DNA of 64,000 nt from Candidatus Latescibacterota bacterium (GTDB taxonomy: Bacteria; Krumholzibacteriota; Krumholzibacteriia; JACNKJ01): contig JACKDC010000001.1 of assembly GCA_020633725.1 (NCBI GenBank), forward strand, positions 496,001-560,000. Direction: 5' to 3'. Shown piece after piece: positions 1 through 7,429 of the stretch (position 1 is its first letter; the number at the start of each line of letters is the position of its first letter). Under the pieces are notes generated by a model that did no database searches, was not told where the DNA came from, and saw only the letters and a list, made by a program, of their open reading frames with translations. Both the position numbers and the translations under genes were made by a program.

Positions 1-666
<666 letters not shown>

Positions 667-694
667 TTCGTCGGGTCCCCGTGGGGCCCAAACT

Positions 695-725
695 GCACGG
701 GTGCTCAGGCAGGGCACTTTCGTGC
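695..725 (+). promoter_or_regulatory. Two GCAC/GTGC dyads, candidate activator binding sites
   Basis: Two short inverted repeats with identical arms (GCAC and GTGC) lie at 695-704 (2-base spacer) and 714-725 (4-base spacer). They are about 70-100 bp upstream of the sigma-54 promoter at 795-809. That is the usual distance for an enhancer site bound by an NtrC-type activator, so they may bind the regulator encoded just upstream. The assignment rests on position and symmetry only. Confidence 0.35.
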
Positions 726-794
726 AGCTTGCAACGCGAAGCGCAAGCTCCTGCCGTTCAAGGGCTTCGCGCGCCACAATGTGCAAGGGCGGCT

Positions 795-809
795 TGGCAC
801 TACCCTTGC
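795..809 (+). promoter_or_regulatory. Sigma-54 (-24/-12) promoter of the first pilin gene
   Basis: TGGCAC, five bases, TTGC matches the sigma-54 consensus fully, with GG (796-797) and GC (808-809) separated by exactly 10 bp. The expected transcript start is near 820, leaving about 60 bases of leader before the pilin ATG at 882. A sigma-54 activator gene lies immediately upstream, as in the pilR-pilA arrangement of Pseudomonas and Geobacter. Confidence 0.85.
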
Positions 810-881
810 GATGAGGGGGCCCGGACCGACGCGTAGGAGCCAACCGAGCCCGATTCGGCGGACCAACAGGAGGTAAGCTAG

Positions 882-1298
882 ATGTTTTCCAACAAGGGTT
901 TCACCCTGATCGAGTTGATGATCGTGGTCGTGATCATCGGCATCCTTGCCGCGATCGCGATCCCGAACTTCGTCGCCATGCAGGACCGCGCCCGTGAGGC
1001 GGCCGTGAAGTCGAACGGCCACACGGCGCAGCTGGCGGTGGAGGACCTGGCCGTCCAGGGCAACGGCGTCTATCCCGACGGTGCGGGCGCTGAGGCGGCG
1101 ATTCAGAACGCGCTGCCCGGTGGCACTGCGTTCTCGAACCCCATCACGGGGGCCGCGGACGGCTTCACGGCGGGTGCAGGCGCCGCGGAGGGCATGGTGG
1201 ACTACTCCGATCCCACGACGACCGGTGTGGCCAACCAGTACCAGCTCGACTGCTACGGCAAGGCCGCGGCGCTCGTGCTGACCCTGACCAACGGCTAG
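882..1298 (+). CDS. pilA: Type IV pilin (major pilin candidate)
   Basis: 138 residues. It has a very short type III leader (MFSNKG) cut before Phe, then the class hydrophobic segment FTLIELMIVVV with Glu at mature position 5 and the usual Pro in AIAIPNF, as expected for pilin assembly. The globular part is small and rich in Gly/Ala, with a single cysteine near the C-terminus (LDCYG). The Shine-Dalgarno sequence AGGAGG lies 8-9 bases before the ATG. A sigma-54 promoter precedes it and a strong terminator follows, so it is probably a monocistronic, highly expressed gene: the main pilus subunit. A type II secretion pseudopilin is less likely given the pilMNOPQ context. Confidence 0.9.
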   Translation: MFSNKGFTLIELMIVVVIIGILAAIAIPNFVAMQDRAREAAVKSNGHTAQLAVEDLAVQGNGVYPDGAGAEAAIQNALPGGTAFSNPITGAADGFTAGAGAAEGMVDYSDPTTTGVANQYQLDCYGKAAALVLTLTNG

Positions 1299-1311
1299 TT
1301 CGGATTCCCTG

Positions 1312-1342
1312 GCGGCGGGGGCTCTCGGCCCCCGCCGCTTTT
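1312..1342 (+). terminator. Rho-independent terminator after first pilin
   Basis: A perfect 11-bp GC-only stem (1312-1322 pairing with 1328-1338) with the 5-base loop TCTCG, followed by TTTT. It separates the first pilin from its paralogue, which would let the major pilin be expressed far more strongly than the second. Confidence 0.92.
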
Positions 1343-1390
1343 ACCTGTCCTGCCCTTGGCTCTGGGCATGTCGTGCGGGAGGTCGCGCTC

Positions 1391-1804
1391 ATGCTGGATA
1401 GACGGGGCTTCACCTTGATCGAGCTCATGGTGGTCATCGTGGTGATCGGCATCCTCGCGATCATGGGCACGATGAACTTCACCACCATGCGCAACCGCGC
1501 CATGGAGGCCTCGGTCAAGGCCAACGGGCACGCGGGGCAGCTCGCGGTGGAGGCCTACGCCGCCGCGAACTTCGGCACCTATCCGCCCGCCGCCACGGCC
1601 CTGGCGGACATCCAGGCGCAGCTGCCGGGAGGGGCGATCTTCAAGAACCCCTTCAGCGGCGCCGACGGTCTCAGCGTGGGCGCCGGTCCCGCCGAGGGCA
1701 TGGTGGACTACCAGGACCCCACGGCCATGGGCGATCCGCAGCACTACCGCCTCGACTGCTACGGCAACGGCGGAGGGCTACTCCTCGGCCTGTCAAACGG
1801 ATAA
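1391..1804 (+). CDS. Second type IV pilin-like protein
   Basis: 137 residues from the ATG at 1391, chosen because GGGAGG (1377-1382) lies 8 bases upstream; a GTG at 1373 is in frame but lacks a ribosome site. It has leader MLDRRG, then FTLIELMVVIVV with Glu5. It is paralogous to the preceding pilin: both share the YPPA/YPDG region, GMVDY and the C-terminal LDCYG with one cysteine. Unlike its neighbour it lacks the helix-kinking Pro22 (GTMNF in place of AIPNF). It could be an alternative or minor pilin. I see no promoter of its own in the 48 bases after the terminator; it may depend on read-through. Confidence 0.85.
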   Translation: MLDRRGFTLIELMVVIVVIGILAIMGTMNFTTMRNRAMEASVKANGHAGQLAVEAYAAANFGTYPPAATALADIQAQLPGGAIFKNPFSGADGLSVGAGPAEGMVDYQDPTAMGDPQHYRLDCYGNGGGLLLGLSNG

Positions 1805-2158
1805 ATTCCTGCAGAGTCGGTACATGTTGAGGCTATGAGCACCCTACGGGCCTGGGAGCTTCCAGTCCCACAAGTCAAGCACAACAGGTGCCCAGCAGGC
1901 GGGCAGGCCAAAGCTCGAACCCGCTGGTCCGCACTGAAGCGAAAAGTACCGCGCCTCGGCAACCTGTCGGCCTGCCAACCCACTCGGGTGCAATCAGCCT
2001 GGGCCACCACGGCTCCCGCAGCTCCTCCCCGACCAGCAGCAGGCCGGCAGCTACTTTATACTTGATCTATCAATCCGGAGATGCTTAGTTCTTTGTGCAA
2101 ATTGTGCCCAGCATGGGTCATGTGCGACAAGGCGGCAACGACACGGAGGGGGTAGAGA
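1805..2158 (+). other. Gene-free stretch with AT-richer 3' half
   Basis: 354 bases without a convincing reading frame. The first half resembles neither coding sequence nor a known RNA. The second half (from about 2050) is AT-richer and holds TATACT (2057-2062) and a perfect dyad TTGAT-CT-ATCAA (2062-2073), which together could form a promoter/operator for the dockerin-like gene at 2159. No clear -35 partner is visible. Its base composition matches the lower-GC genes downstream more than the pilus genes upstream. Confidence 0.4.
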
Positions 2159-2779
2159 ATGCGGTTTCCTGTTGCGGTGTTCGTTATGCTCCTGGCAGTA
2201 GACGCGTGGGCGGGGATACCGGATGGAGCACATATCTACATCTCATCGGCCGGGACTGGACGCGTAACAATAGCGCCCTGCGGTGGCGAGGAGCTAGATA
2301 CAGCAGGTCCGGGCGGTCAGTCCCTGGCAATCTATTTGACGGTGTTGGACACCGTGGGGGACCCAGTAGAAAGCATCCCTCCCACGGACATATGGTTGTG
2401 GCATCCGAGTATATGGCTGTGTGGGCCCGCCGAGGAATACAATCACCCAGACGGCCAGACGAATAGCCTTGGCGAGACGTCGTTCACGGGAAGCCTCTTC
2501 GGTTCGGTTTTGGCGTCATCGGAGCCGCCGCCTTGTGATCTGCTTGAAATGCATGCCGTCGTGCTCGGCGTCCAGTCGATTGAGTCCGTTGAGATAGGTG
2601 TCGACTCTCCCGACCTGAATGGAGACGGGCAAGTCACCATTGGGGATATGGGGATTCTGGCGGGTGAGCTAAACTGCACTGAGTGCAACCTATGTTGCGA
2701 CTACAACGAGAGTGGTGCGGTCACAACGGCCGACTTCGGAATCTTTGCGCAATACTACAATCAGTGCTCGTGCCAGTAG
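2159..2779 (+). CDS. Secreted protein with C-terminal dockerin-like Ca-binding repeats
   Basis: 206 residues; ATG preceded by GGAGGGGG at 2145-2152. Residues 1-18 form a signal peptide ending AWA. The middle (about 20-150) is not recognised. The C-terminus has two EF-hand-like loops of the dockerin/thrombospondin type: DLNGDGQVTIGDMG and, after a Cys-rich linker (four Cys), CDYNESGAVTTADFG. Dockerin type I modules bind calcium and attach proteins to cohesins; in non-cellulolytic phyla they occur on many single secreted proteins of unknown role. I see no cohesin here. Codon use and GC are clearly lower than in the pilus genes. The beta-propeller gene 35 bases downstream is probably co-transcribed. 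Confidence 0.75.
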   Translation: MRFPVAVFVMLLAVDAWAGIPDGAHIYISSAGTGRVTIAPCGGEELDTAGPGGQSLAIYLTVLDTVGDPVESIPPTDIWLWHPSIWLCGPAEEYNHPDGQTNSLGETSFTGSLFGSVLASSEPPPCDLLEMHAVVLGVQSIESVEIGVDSPDLNGDGQVTIGDMGILAGELNCTECNLCCDYNESGAVTTADFGIFAQYYNQCSCQ

Positions 2780-2813
2780 CGAGGTCTGACTCGTGGGTGA
2801 AGGAGGTTCAAAC

Positions 2814-4586
2814 ATGCGGTCATCAGGCTTGATCGTGGTATTCAGCGCTCTCTTGCTGGTGCAGGTGGCGTGGATGTCGAACTCAGTAGCGGCAGACCGT
2901 GACGACGCATCGTGCCATTGGGTGACTCAGGTGCCCTCTGGAGGGGTGACGCCCGTTGCCGTCGCAACAGGGGTGGGCCCATATGTGTATGTGACTGGTA
3001 GCTTTTCGACCCCCACCCCGTTCGATCCGGCATTTCCAGAATCCCCTGAAACGCCCCTTGGGTTGGACATGTACTTGGTAAAGTACTCTAGCAATGGGGA
3101 TTTCGAAGATGTTTGGACGTATGGGGAGTGCACAGGGGACGAATCTGAAGCGCAGTACCCAACGGCCCTGGCAACGGGGCCGGGCGGGAGCGTGTATGTG
3201 GCCGGTCAGTTTAATGGTGCCATCCACATTGGCGATTGCGGTGGGGGAGCAGACGATTGTGATTTATATGCCATCGGAACGCAGGCTAACATCTTCATCG
3301 CCAGGGTGGCAAGTAGCGGAGACTGCATCTGGGGGTTATCTTTCGGGAACAGCGCGGAGGTGGCAGTGACCTCCCTTGCGGTTGACGATTCGGGAAACGT
3401 CTTTGTGCTGGGGTACTTTCAAGGAGATATCGACTTCGGAAGCGGTGAGCACTCTGCTACCAGCCGAGACATGTTCATCGCTGTCTTCTCGTCCGCTGAC
3501 GGCACACTTCTTTGGGATGCAGCCTTCACTTCATCGGGGACCGACACACCTCGGTCGATCGCCCTGTCAAGTTCCACTGGATTCGCGATAACCGGGACAT
3601 TCGATGGGAATCTAAACCTAGGCTCGGGGATCCTCCTGACACCACCTGTGGGATCGGTAGATGTTTTTGCGGCGTCGTTTTCGGGTGACTTGCAGAGTGG
3701 CTTTTCAGCCGAGTGGGGCAGCGCGTTCGGCAGCACTCTGGTCGACCCTAGCTACGATATCGCGACGTCTTCGGCAGGGGGGGTGCTTGTTGCGTGTGGC
3801 TTCCACGGCACGCTGACTGTGGGGGGCGCTGACTATGCAATCGCGGATCCAGGCGGCGTGGATGACGCCCTTATCATGTTCGATGATCAGGGGGCGGTGG
3901 AGTGGGTGCTTGCACTCGGTGGCAGCGGGAGCGATGCAATTGGTGGCGTCGCCATCGATGCAGCGGGAAGCGTACTGGTCACGGGCTACGTAACAGGTTT
4001 GGCTGAGATCGGTGACATCGATTTCGGCTTGAATGACAGTGTGCGCAGGGGACTGCTAGCGAAACTGGATGGGGTGGATGGATCGACAGTATGGGTACTT
4101 GATCCATTTGGCGCTAGCAACACAGGGAACACGACGGCCGCGGATGTGTCGTTGGATGAGTGGGATTACATCTTGGTGCATGGGCACTACAACAGTGTCC
4201 CGTTGAGTATGGGCAATTGCACTGTTATGACCAGTGCCCCCGGCATGTTCACAGCCAAGCTTGGGGGGACCGTGACAGGCGACTCCCCGCTTGTTGATGC
4301 GGTCGAGCCAGGCTTATCAGTCGTGGCGGCCTGGCCGAATCCGTTTTTTCGGTCGACGGCGATCAGCTATGCGTTGGACCGACATCGGCAAGTTGCTATT
4401 GACATCGTGGACGTCCAGGGTAGGCATGTGCGGACATTGTATGAAGGGTTAGCAGAAGCTGGGATCAATACTGTCGAGTGGGATGGGAAATCGGATGAGG
4501 GTGATCGCGCGCCGGCAGGAGTGTACTTCTGTCAGATGGATTGGGGTTTGGGGCGCGATTCGAAGAGCTTATGCCTGCTGCGCTGA
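2814..4586 (+). CDS. Secreted SBBP-repeat beta-propeller protein with FlgD-Ig C-terminal domain
   Basis: 590 residues from the ATG at 2814, selected over an in-frame GTG at 2793 because AAGGAGG ends 6-7 bases before it. Signal peptide residues 1-27. Residues about 60-450 contain repeated blades of the SBBP type (for example VAIDAAGSVLVTGY, LAVDDSGNVFVLGY, IALSSSTGFAITGTF), which fold as a beta-propeller. The last about 90 residues form a FlgD-Ig/T9SS-like domain: AAWPNPF, then VDVQGRHVRTLYEG, VEWDGKSDEG and APAGVYF. Such C-terminal domains sort proteins to the cell surface in FCB bacteria. The same domain type ends the giant protein at 38895-43910. GC content is low for the window. Confidence 0.82.
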   Translation: MRSSGLIVVFSALLLVQVAWMSNSVAADRDDASCHWVTQVPSGGVTPVAVATGVGPYVYVTGSFSTPTPFDPAFPESPETPLGLDMYLVKYSSNGDFEDVWTYGECTGDESEAQYPTALATGPGGSVYVAGQFNGAIHIGDCGGGADDCDLYAIGTQANIFIARVASSGDCIWGLSFGNSAEVAVTSLAVDDSGNVFVLGYFQGDIDFGSGEHSATSRDMFIAVFSSADGTLLWDAAFTSSGTDTPRSIALSSSTGFAITGTFDGNLNLGSGILLTPPVGSVDVFAASFSGDLQSGFSAEWGSAFGSTLVDPSYDIATSSAGGVLVACGFHGTLTVGGADYAIADPGGVDDALIMFDDQGAVEWVLALGGSGSDAIGGVAIDAAGSVLVTGYVTGLAEIGDIDFGLNDSVRRGLLAKLDGVDGSTVWVLDPFGASNTGNTTAADVSLDEWDYILVHGHYNSVPLSMGNCTVMTSAPGMFTAKLGGTVTGDSPLVDAVEPGLSVVAAWPNPFFRSTAISYALDRHRQVAIDIVDVQGRHVRTLYEGLAEAGINTVEWDGKSDEGDRAPAGVYFCQMDWGLGRDSKSLCLLR

Positions 4587-4623
4587 ACACCGAGGGCAGT
4601 CTTGACCTGATCGCTTTGATTCT

Positions 4624-4650
4624 GATCCCGGGTGCTTGCGGCCCGGGATC
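4624..4650 (+). terminator. Hairpin after propeller gene, possible terminator
   Basis: GATCCCGGG (4624-4632) pairs perfectly with CCCGGGATC (4642-4650) around a 9-base loop, 38 bases after the propeller stop codon. The following bases (ATCTCTTG) are only weakly T-rich, so an intrinsic terminator is plausible but not certain. Confidence 0.5.
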
Positions 4651-4827
4651 ATCTCTTGACCACTCGCATAGTCACACCACTACAGCTGACCTTGCCAGTT
4701 TGCCGACCTACCGCAGTGCTTTTTTGGAGCTCTCCAGTCAATCATCGGCATCTAGCGATCGACATCCTCACCAACCCTGGTCCTCTCTCCCCTCCGTGGA
4801 TGCGCGATTGGAACGCCCCGTGCGACT

Positions 4828-4874
4828 CCCCTCGTGAAGGGGCCGAACGCGCCATTACTGGGCGCTTTTCGGCC
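4828..4874 (+). promoter_or_regulatory. Two adjoining hairpins in the leader of the ABC gene
   Basis: CCCCT/AGGGG (4828-4842, loop CGTGA) is followed directly by a compound hairpin in which GGCCGAA (4841-4847) pairs with TTCGGCC (4868-4874) and GCGCC (4849-4853) pairs with GGCGC (4861-4865). The two share bases 4841-4842 and cannot both be complete. The second has TTTT in its 3' arm. It may be an attenuator or simply a terminator for upstream transcripts. Confidence 0.4.
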
Positions 4875-4923
4875 GTCGTCAGGCAATTTCGACCGCTTTG
4901 CGGTCAGGGGAGGAGCCCTGAGC

Positions 4924-5901
4924 ATGAGCACGAGCGGAGAGGTGGTCCTCCAGGTCGAGGATCTCCACAAGAGCTACGGCCGCCGCGCGCGGGGCCGGGC
5001 ACCGGTGCTCGCCGGCCTGAGCCTGAGCGTGGCCCGGGGCGAGGTCTACGGACTCCTGGGACGCAACGGCGCCGGCAAGAGCACGACCTTCCGGCTGCTC
5101 ACCGGTCTGGCGCGGCCCGACACGGGCTCGATCCGCCTGCTGGGCGGTGGCCCGAGCGACAACGACGTCCGCCTGCGCCTCGGCTACTGCCCCGAAAGCC
5201 CGGCCTTTCCCCCGAATCTCACGGTGCGCGAGGTGATGCGCTTCCACGCGGCGCTGGTGCGCTCGCGCATCGTCACGGCCGGCAGCCGCCTCGACTGGCT
5301 CGCCGCGCAGTTCGACCTGGCCGACGTCGCCCGCAAGCAGGTGCGGCAGCTCTCCCGCGGCACCGTGCAGCGTCTGGCGCTGGCGCTCGCGCTGCTGGCG
5401 CGACCGGAGCTGCTCATCCTCGACGAACCGCTCACCGCCCTCGACCCGCTGCAGCGGCAGCGCGTGATCGACATCCTGCTGGACCAGAAGCGCGCCGGGA
5501 CGAGCATGATCGTCTCGAGCCACATCCTCTCCGAACTGGAGGCGCTGGCCGACCGGCTGGGCGTGCTGTCGGGCGGGCGCATCCGCCGCGAGATCCCGCT
5601 CCACGCGGAGGGCCGCCCCCTGGCGGTGGATATCCGCATCCCCTTCGAGAAGGTCAAGGAGGCGCGGCTGGACGCGCCGGACCTGGAGAGCGTGCACGAG
5701 GGCGACACGGAGACTTTCCGCGGCCTGCCCTTCGAGCGCGCGCAGAGCTTGCTGCAGCGCTGGACGGCGCTGGGCATCCCCATCCTCGAGCTGCACGAGC
5801 GGCGCGATCTGGCCGCGGACGAGATCATCGCCAGCATCGCCGCGGAGGGGGAGGCACCGGCCAGCGAACCCACGGACGAACCCGTCAAGGAGCGCGTATG
5901 A
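4924..5901 (+). CDS. ABC transporter ATP-binding protein (PilH-like)
   Basis: 325 residues from the ATG at 4924, which has a GGGGAGGAG ribosome site; a longer in-frame start at 4834 lies inside the leader hairpin. Walker A is GRNGAGKST, Walker B LLILDEP, H-loop SSHIL. The signature is an atypical LSRGT rather than LSGGQ, as often seen in ABC-2-type exporters. The C-terminal about 90 residues are an extra regulatory-like extension. It overlaps the permease gene by ATGA. In Myxococcus an ABC transporter (pilG, pilH, pilI) sits at the same place between pilA and pilMNOPQ and is needed for pilus function, so a similar role is likely here. Confidence 0.88.
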   Translation: MSTSGEVVLQVEDLHKSYGRRARGRAPVLAGLSLSVARGEVYGLLGRNGAGKSTTFRLLTGLARPDTGSIRLLGGGPSDNDVRLRLGYCPESPAFPPNLTVREVMRFHAALVRSRIVTAGSRLDWLAAQFDLADVARKQVRQLSRGTVQRLALALALLARPELLILDEPLTALDPLQRQRVIDILLDQKRAGTSMIVSSHILSELEALADRLGVLSGGRIRREIPLHAEGRPLAVDIRIPFEKVKEARLDAPDLESVHEGDTETFRGLPFERAQSLLQRWTALGIPILELHERRDLAADEIIASIAAEGEAPASEPTDEPVKERV

Positions 5902-6665
5902 GAGTCGCGGCCGTGCTGGCCTGGAGCGCGTTGAAGGAAGCGCTGCGGGACCGTCTGCTCTACTCGCTGCTCGGCCTCGGCGCCCTGCTGCTCACCGTGT
6001 TGGCCTTCATGGCGCCGCTCACCCTGGGCGCGCGCGACAAGACCTTCAGCGACGTCGCCCTGGCCTGGATCCACGCCTCGGGCCTGCTGGCGATGCTGGT
6101 GCTCGGCGCCTGGAGCCTGCACCGCGAACAGGAGCGGGGGATCTGGCTGGGCATCCTGACGCGCCCCGTCTCGCGGCAGGAGTACCTCATCGGCCGCGTG
6201 ATGGGCCTCCTCGGCGTGCTCGCGCTCATGGTCGGCGGCGCCGCGCTCGTCTACCTGCTCGTGGCCTGGGCCACCGGCGTGCCGCCCGTGGGGCATCTCG
6301 CCGTGGGACTGCTCTACATCGTGATGGAGATGTCCCTGCTGGCGGGGATGGTGCTGCTCTTCTCCACCTTCACCGGACTGGTGATGACGCTCTTTCTCGC
6401 GCTGGCCATGTTCGCCGCGGGCCACCTGTCCGCGGACCTGCTGCGCTTCGCGGAGCTGTCGCACAGCGCCGTGATCAAGGGCGTGGCCCTGGGCGCCCAC
6501 TGGGTGCTGCCGCATCTGGAGCTCTACCGGGTGCGTCACGATCTCGTCGCCGGCGTGGCGCCCGCGCCCGACGCGATCCTCGGCGCGCTCGGCTACACGC
6601 TCCTCTACTTCACGGCCTTGGTGGGCGGGGCGGCCGCCATCTTCAGCCGCCGCGAGATCCGCTGA
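5898..6665 (+). CDS. ABC-2-type transporter permease (PilI-like)
   Basis: 255 residues starting at an ATG that overlaps the upstream stop codon (ATGA). Roughly six hydrophobic membrane segments: for example LLYSLLGLGALLLTVLAF near the N-terminus and YTLLYFTALVGGAAAIF at the C-terminus. A cytoplasmic loop contains REQERGIWLGILTRPVSRQEY, typical of ABC-2 and NatB-like permeases. It pairs with the ATPase encoded immediately upstream. The substrate is unknown; by position it serves type IV pilus biogenesis. Confidence 0.85.
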   Translation: MRVAAVLAWSALKEALRDRLLYSLLGLGALLLTVLAFMAPLTLGARDKTFSDVALAWIHASGLLAMLVLGAWSLHREQERGIWLGILTRPVSRQEYLIGRVMGLLGVLALMVGGAALVYLLVAWATGVPPVGHLAVGLLYIVMEMSLLAGMVLLFSTFTGLVMTLFLALAMFAAGHLSADLLRFAELSHSAVIKGVALGAHWVLPHLELYRVRHDLVAGVAPAPDAILGALGYTLLYFTALVGGAAAIFSRREIR

Positions 6666-7336
6666 TGCGGAAGGAGCCGGTCTTCCTGGCGCTGAGCGCG
6701 CTGCTGATCGTGGTGGCCCAGCTCAGTCAGCCCTGGCCCGCCGTGCGGCGCCAGGCGCCGCATCGTGCCCTCGAGTCCGTCATGATGGGCAGCGAGGCCG
6801 TGCTCGTGGACTACTACTGGTTCGACCTGCTCCAGTACTTCGGCGGCTACCGGATGGGAGAGCACGACCTCGCGGGCTTCAACCTGCGCGTCGAGCGGCT
6901 GCTGGGACTGGATCCGAACTTCCACCGGGCGACCCTTTTTGCCGCCGTGATCCGCGCCACGGACATGGGCGATCCGGCCGGCGCCGTTCGCTGGCTGGCC
7001 TACGCGGAGCGCGCCAACCCGGGCACCTGGTACTACCCCTACGAGCAGGGATTCATGCAGTACCTGTGGCTGGAAAACTACCAGGCCGCAAAGTCCGCCT
7101 TCGAGCGGGCCGGGCGCTGCCCAGGGGTGGCGCCGGCCTGGCGCCATTTCGTCGCCCGCATCTCGGAGCTGGGCGGCGATCCCCGCGTGGCGCGGGAGAT
7201 GTGGCTGGAAGTGGCCGCCACGGCGGAACATCCGTCCGTGCGCGAAGCCGCGCTCGAGAACGTGCGGCGGCTGGAAGCAATCCTGCATAAGCAGGGTCAG
7301 GAGCGCCTGACCACGCCATCGGCGGCGCCCTCCTGA
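6665..7336 (+). CDS. Membrane-anchored TPR-like protein in pilus locus
   Basis: 223 residues; the ATG overlaps the permease stop codon by one base (TGATG). One N-terminal hydrophobic segment (FLALSALLIVVAQL) suggests a signal anchor, with the rest outside the cytoplasm. The body is helical with TPR-like spacing, including RATLFAAVIRATDMGDPAGA and the aromatic PGTWYYPYEQGF. It is translationally coupled to the ABC permease, so it probably belongs to that transporter; in position and partnership it resembles the third gene (pilG) of the myxobacterial pilGHI set, though I cannot show homology. Confidence 0.7.
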   Translation: MRKEPVFLALSALLIVVAQLSQPWPAVRRQAPHRALESVMMGSEAVLVDYYWFDLLQYFGGYRMGEHDLAGFNLRVERLLGLDPNFHRATLFAAVIRATDMGDPAGAVRWLAYAERANPGTWYYPYEQGFMQYLWLENYQAAKSAFERAGRCPGVAPAWRHFVARISELGGDPRVAREMWLEVAATAEHPSVREAALENVRRLEAILHKQGQERLTTPSAAPS

Positions 7337-7343
7337 GGAAGGA

Positions 7344-7359
7344 TGGCACATGGCTTGCT
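7344..7359 (+). promoter_or_regulatory. Sigma-54 (-24/-12) promoter of pilMNOPQ
   Basis: TGGCAC (7344-7349), five bases, TTGCT (7355-7359) matches the sigma-54 consensus at every conserved position, with the GG and GC dinucleotides 10 bp apart. It lies 8 bp after the TPR gene stop and about 70 bp before pilM. The pilus assembly operon therefore appears to share sigma-54 control with the pilin gene. Confidence 0.83.
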
Positions 7360-7429
7360 GTCGTGAGATCGCACCCGGAGTCCGGCGTGGTTGGCGCAAT
7401 GCCCGCCTTCGCGCGCCCCAGGAGGTGAA

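Larger units (their letters stand above)
4587..4923 (+). other. Gene-free stretch between propeller gene and ABC transporter
   Basis: 337 bases without a credible gene. It holds a 9-bp perfect hairpin (4624-4650) that ends the low-GC unit and two adjoining hairpins (4828-4842 and 4841-4874) close to the ABC gene. Base composition returns to the window average between the two sets. Confidence 0.5.

Noticed and set aside
1905..1960. tRNA-like T-arm (CTCGAACC) in the gene-free stretch
   Set aside because: The flanking bases do not pair into a T-stem and no acceptor, D or anticodon arm can be drawn around it.
1800..2158. Possible c-di-GMP riboswitch before the dockerin gene
   Set aside because: The conserved GEMM core sequences are absent and no two-hairpin junction could be built.
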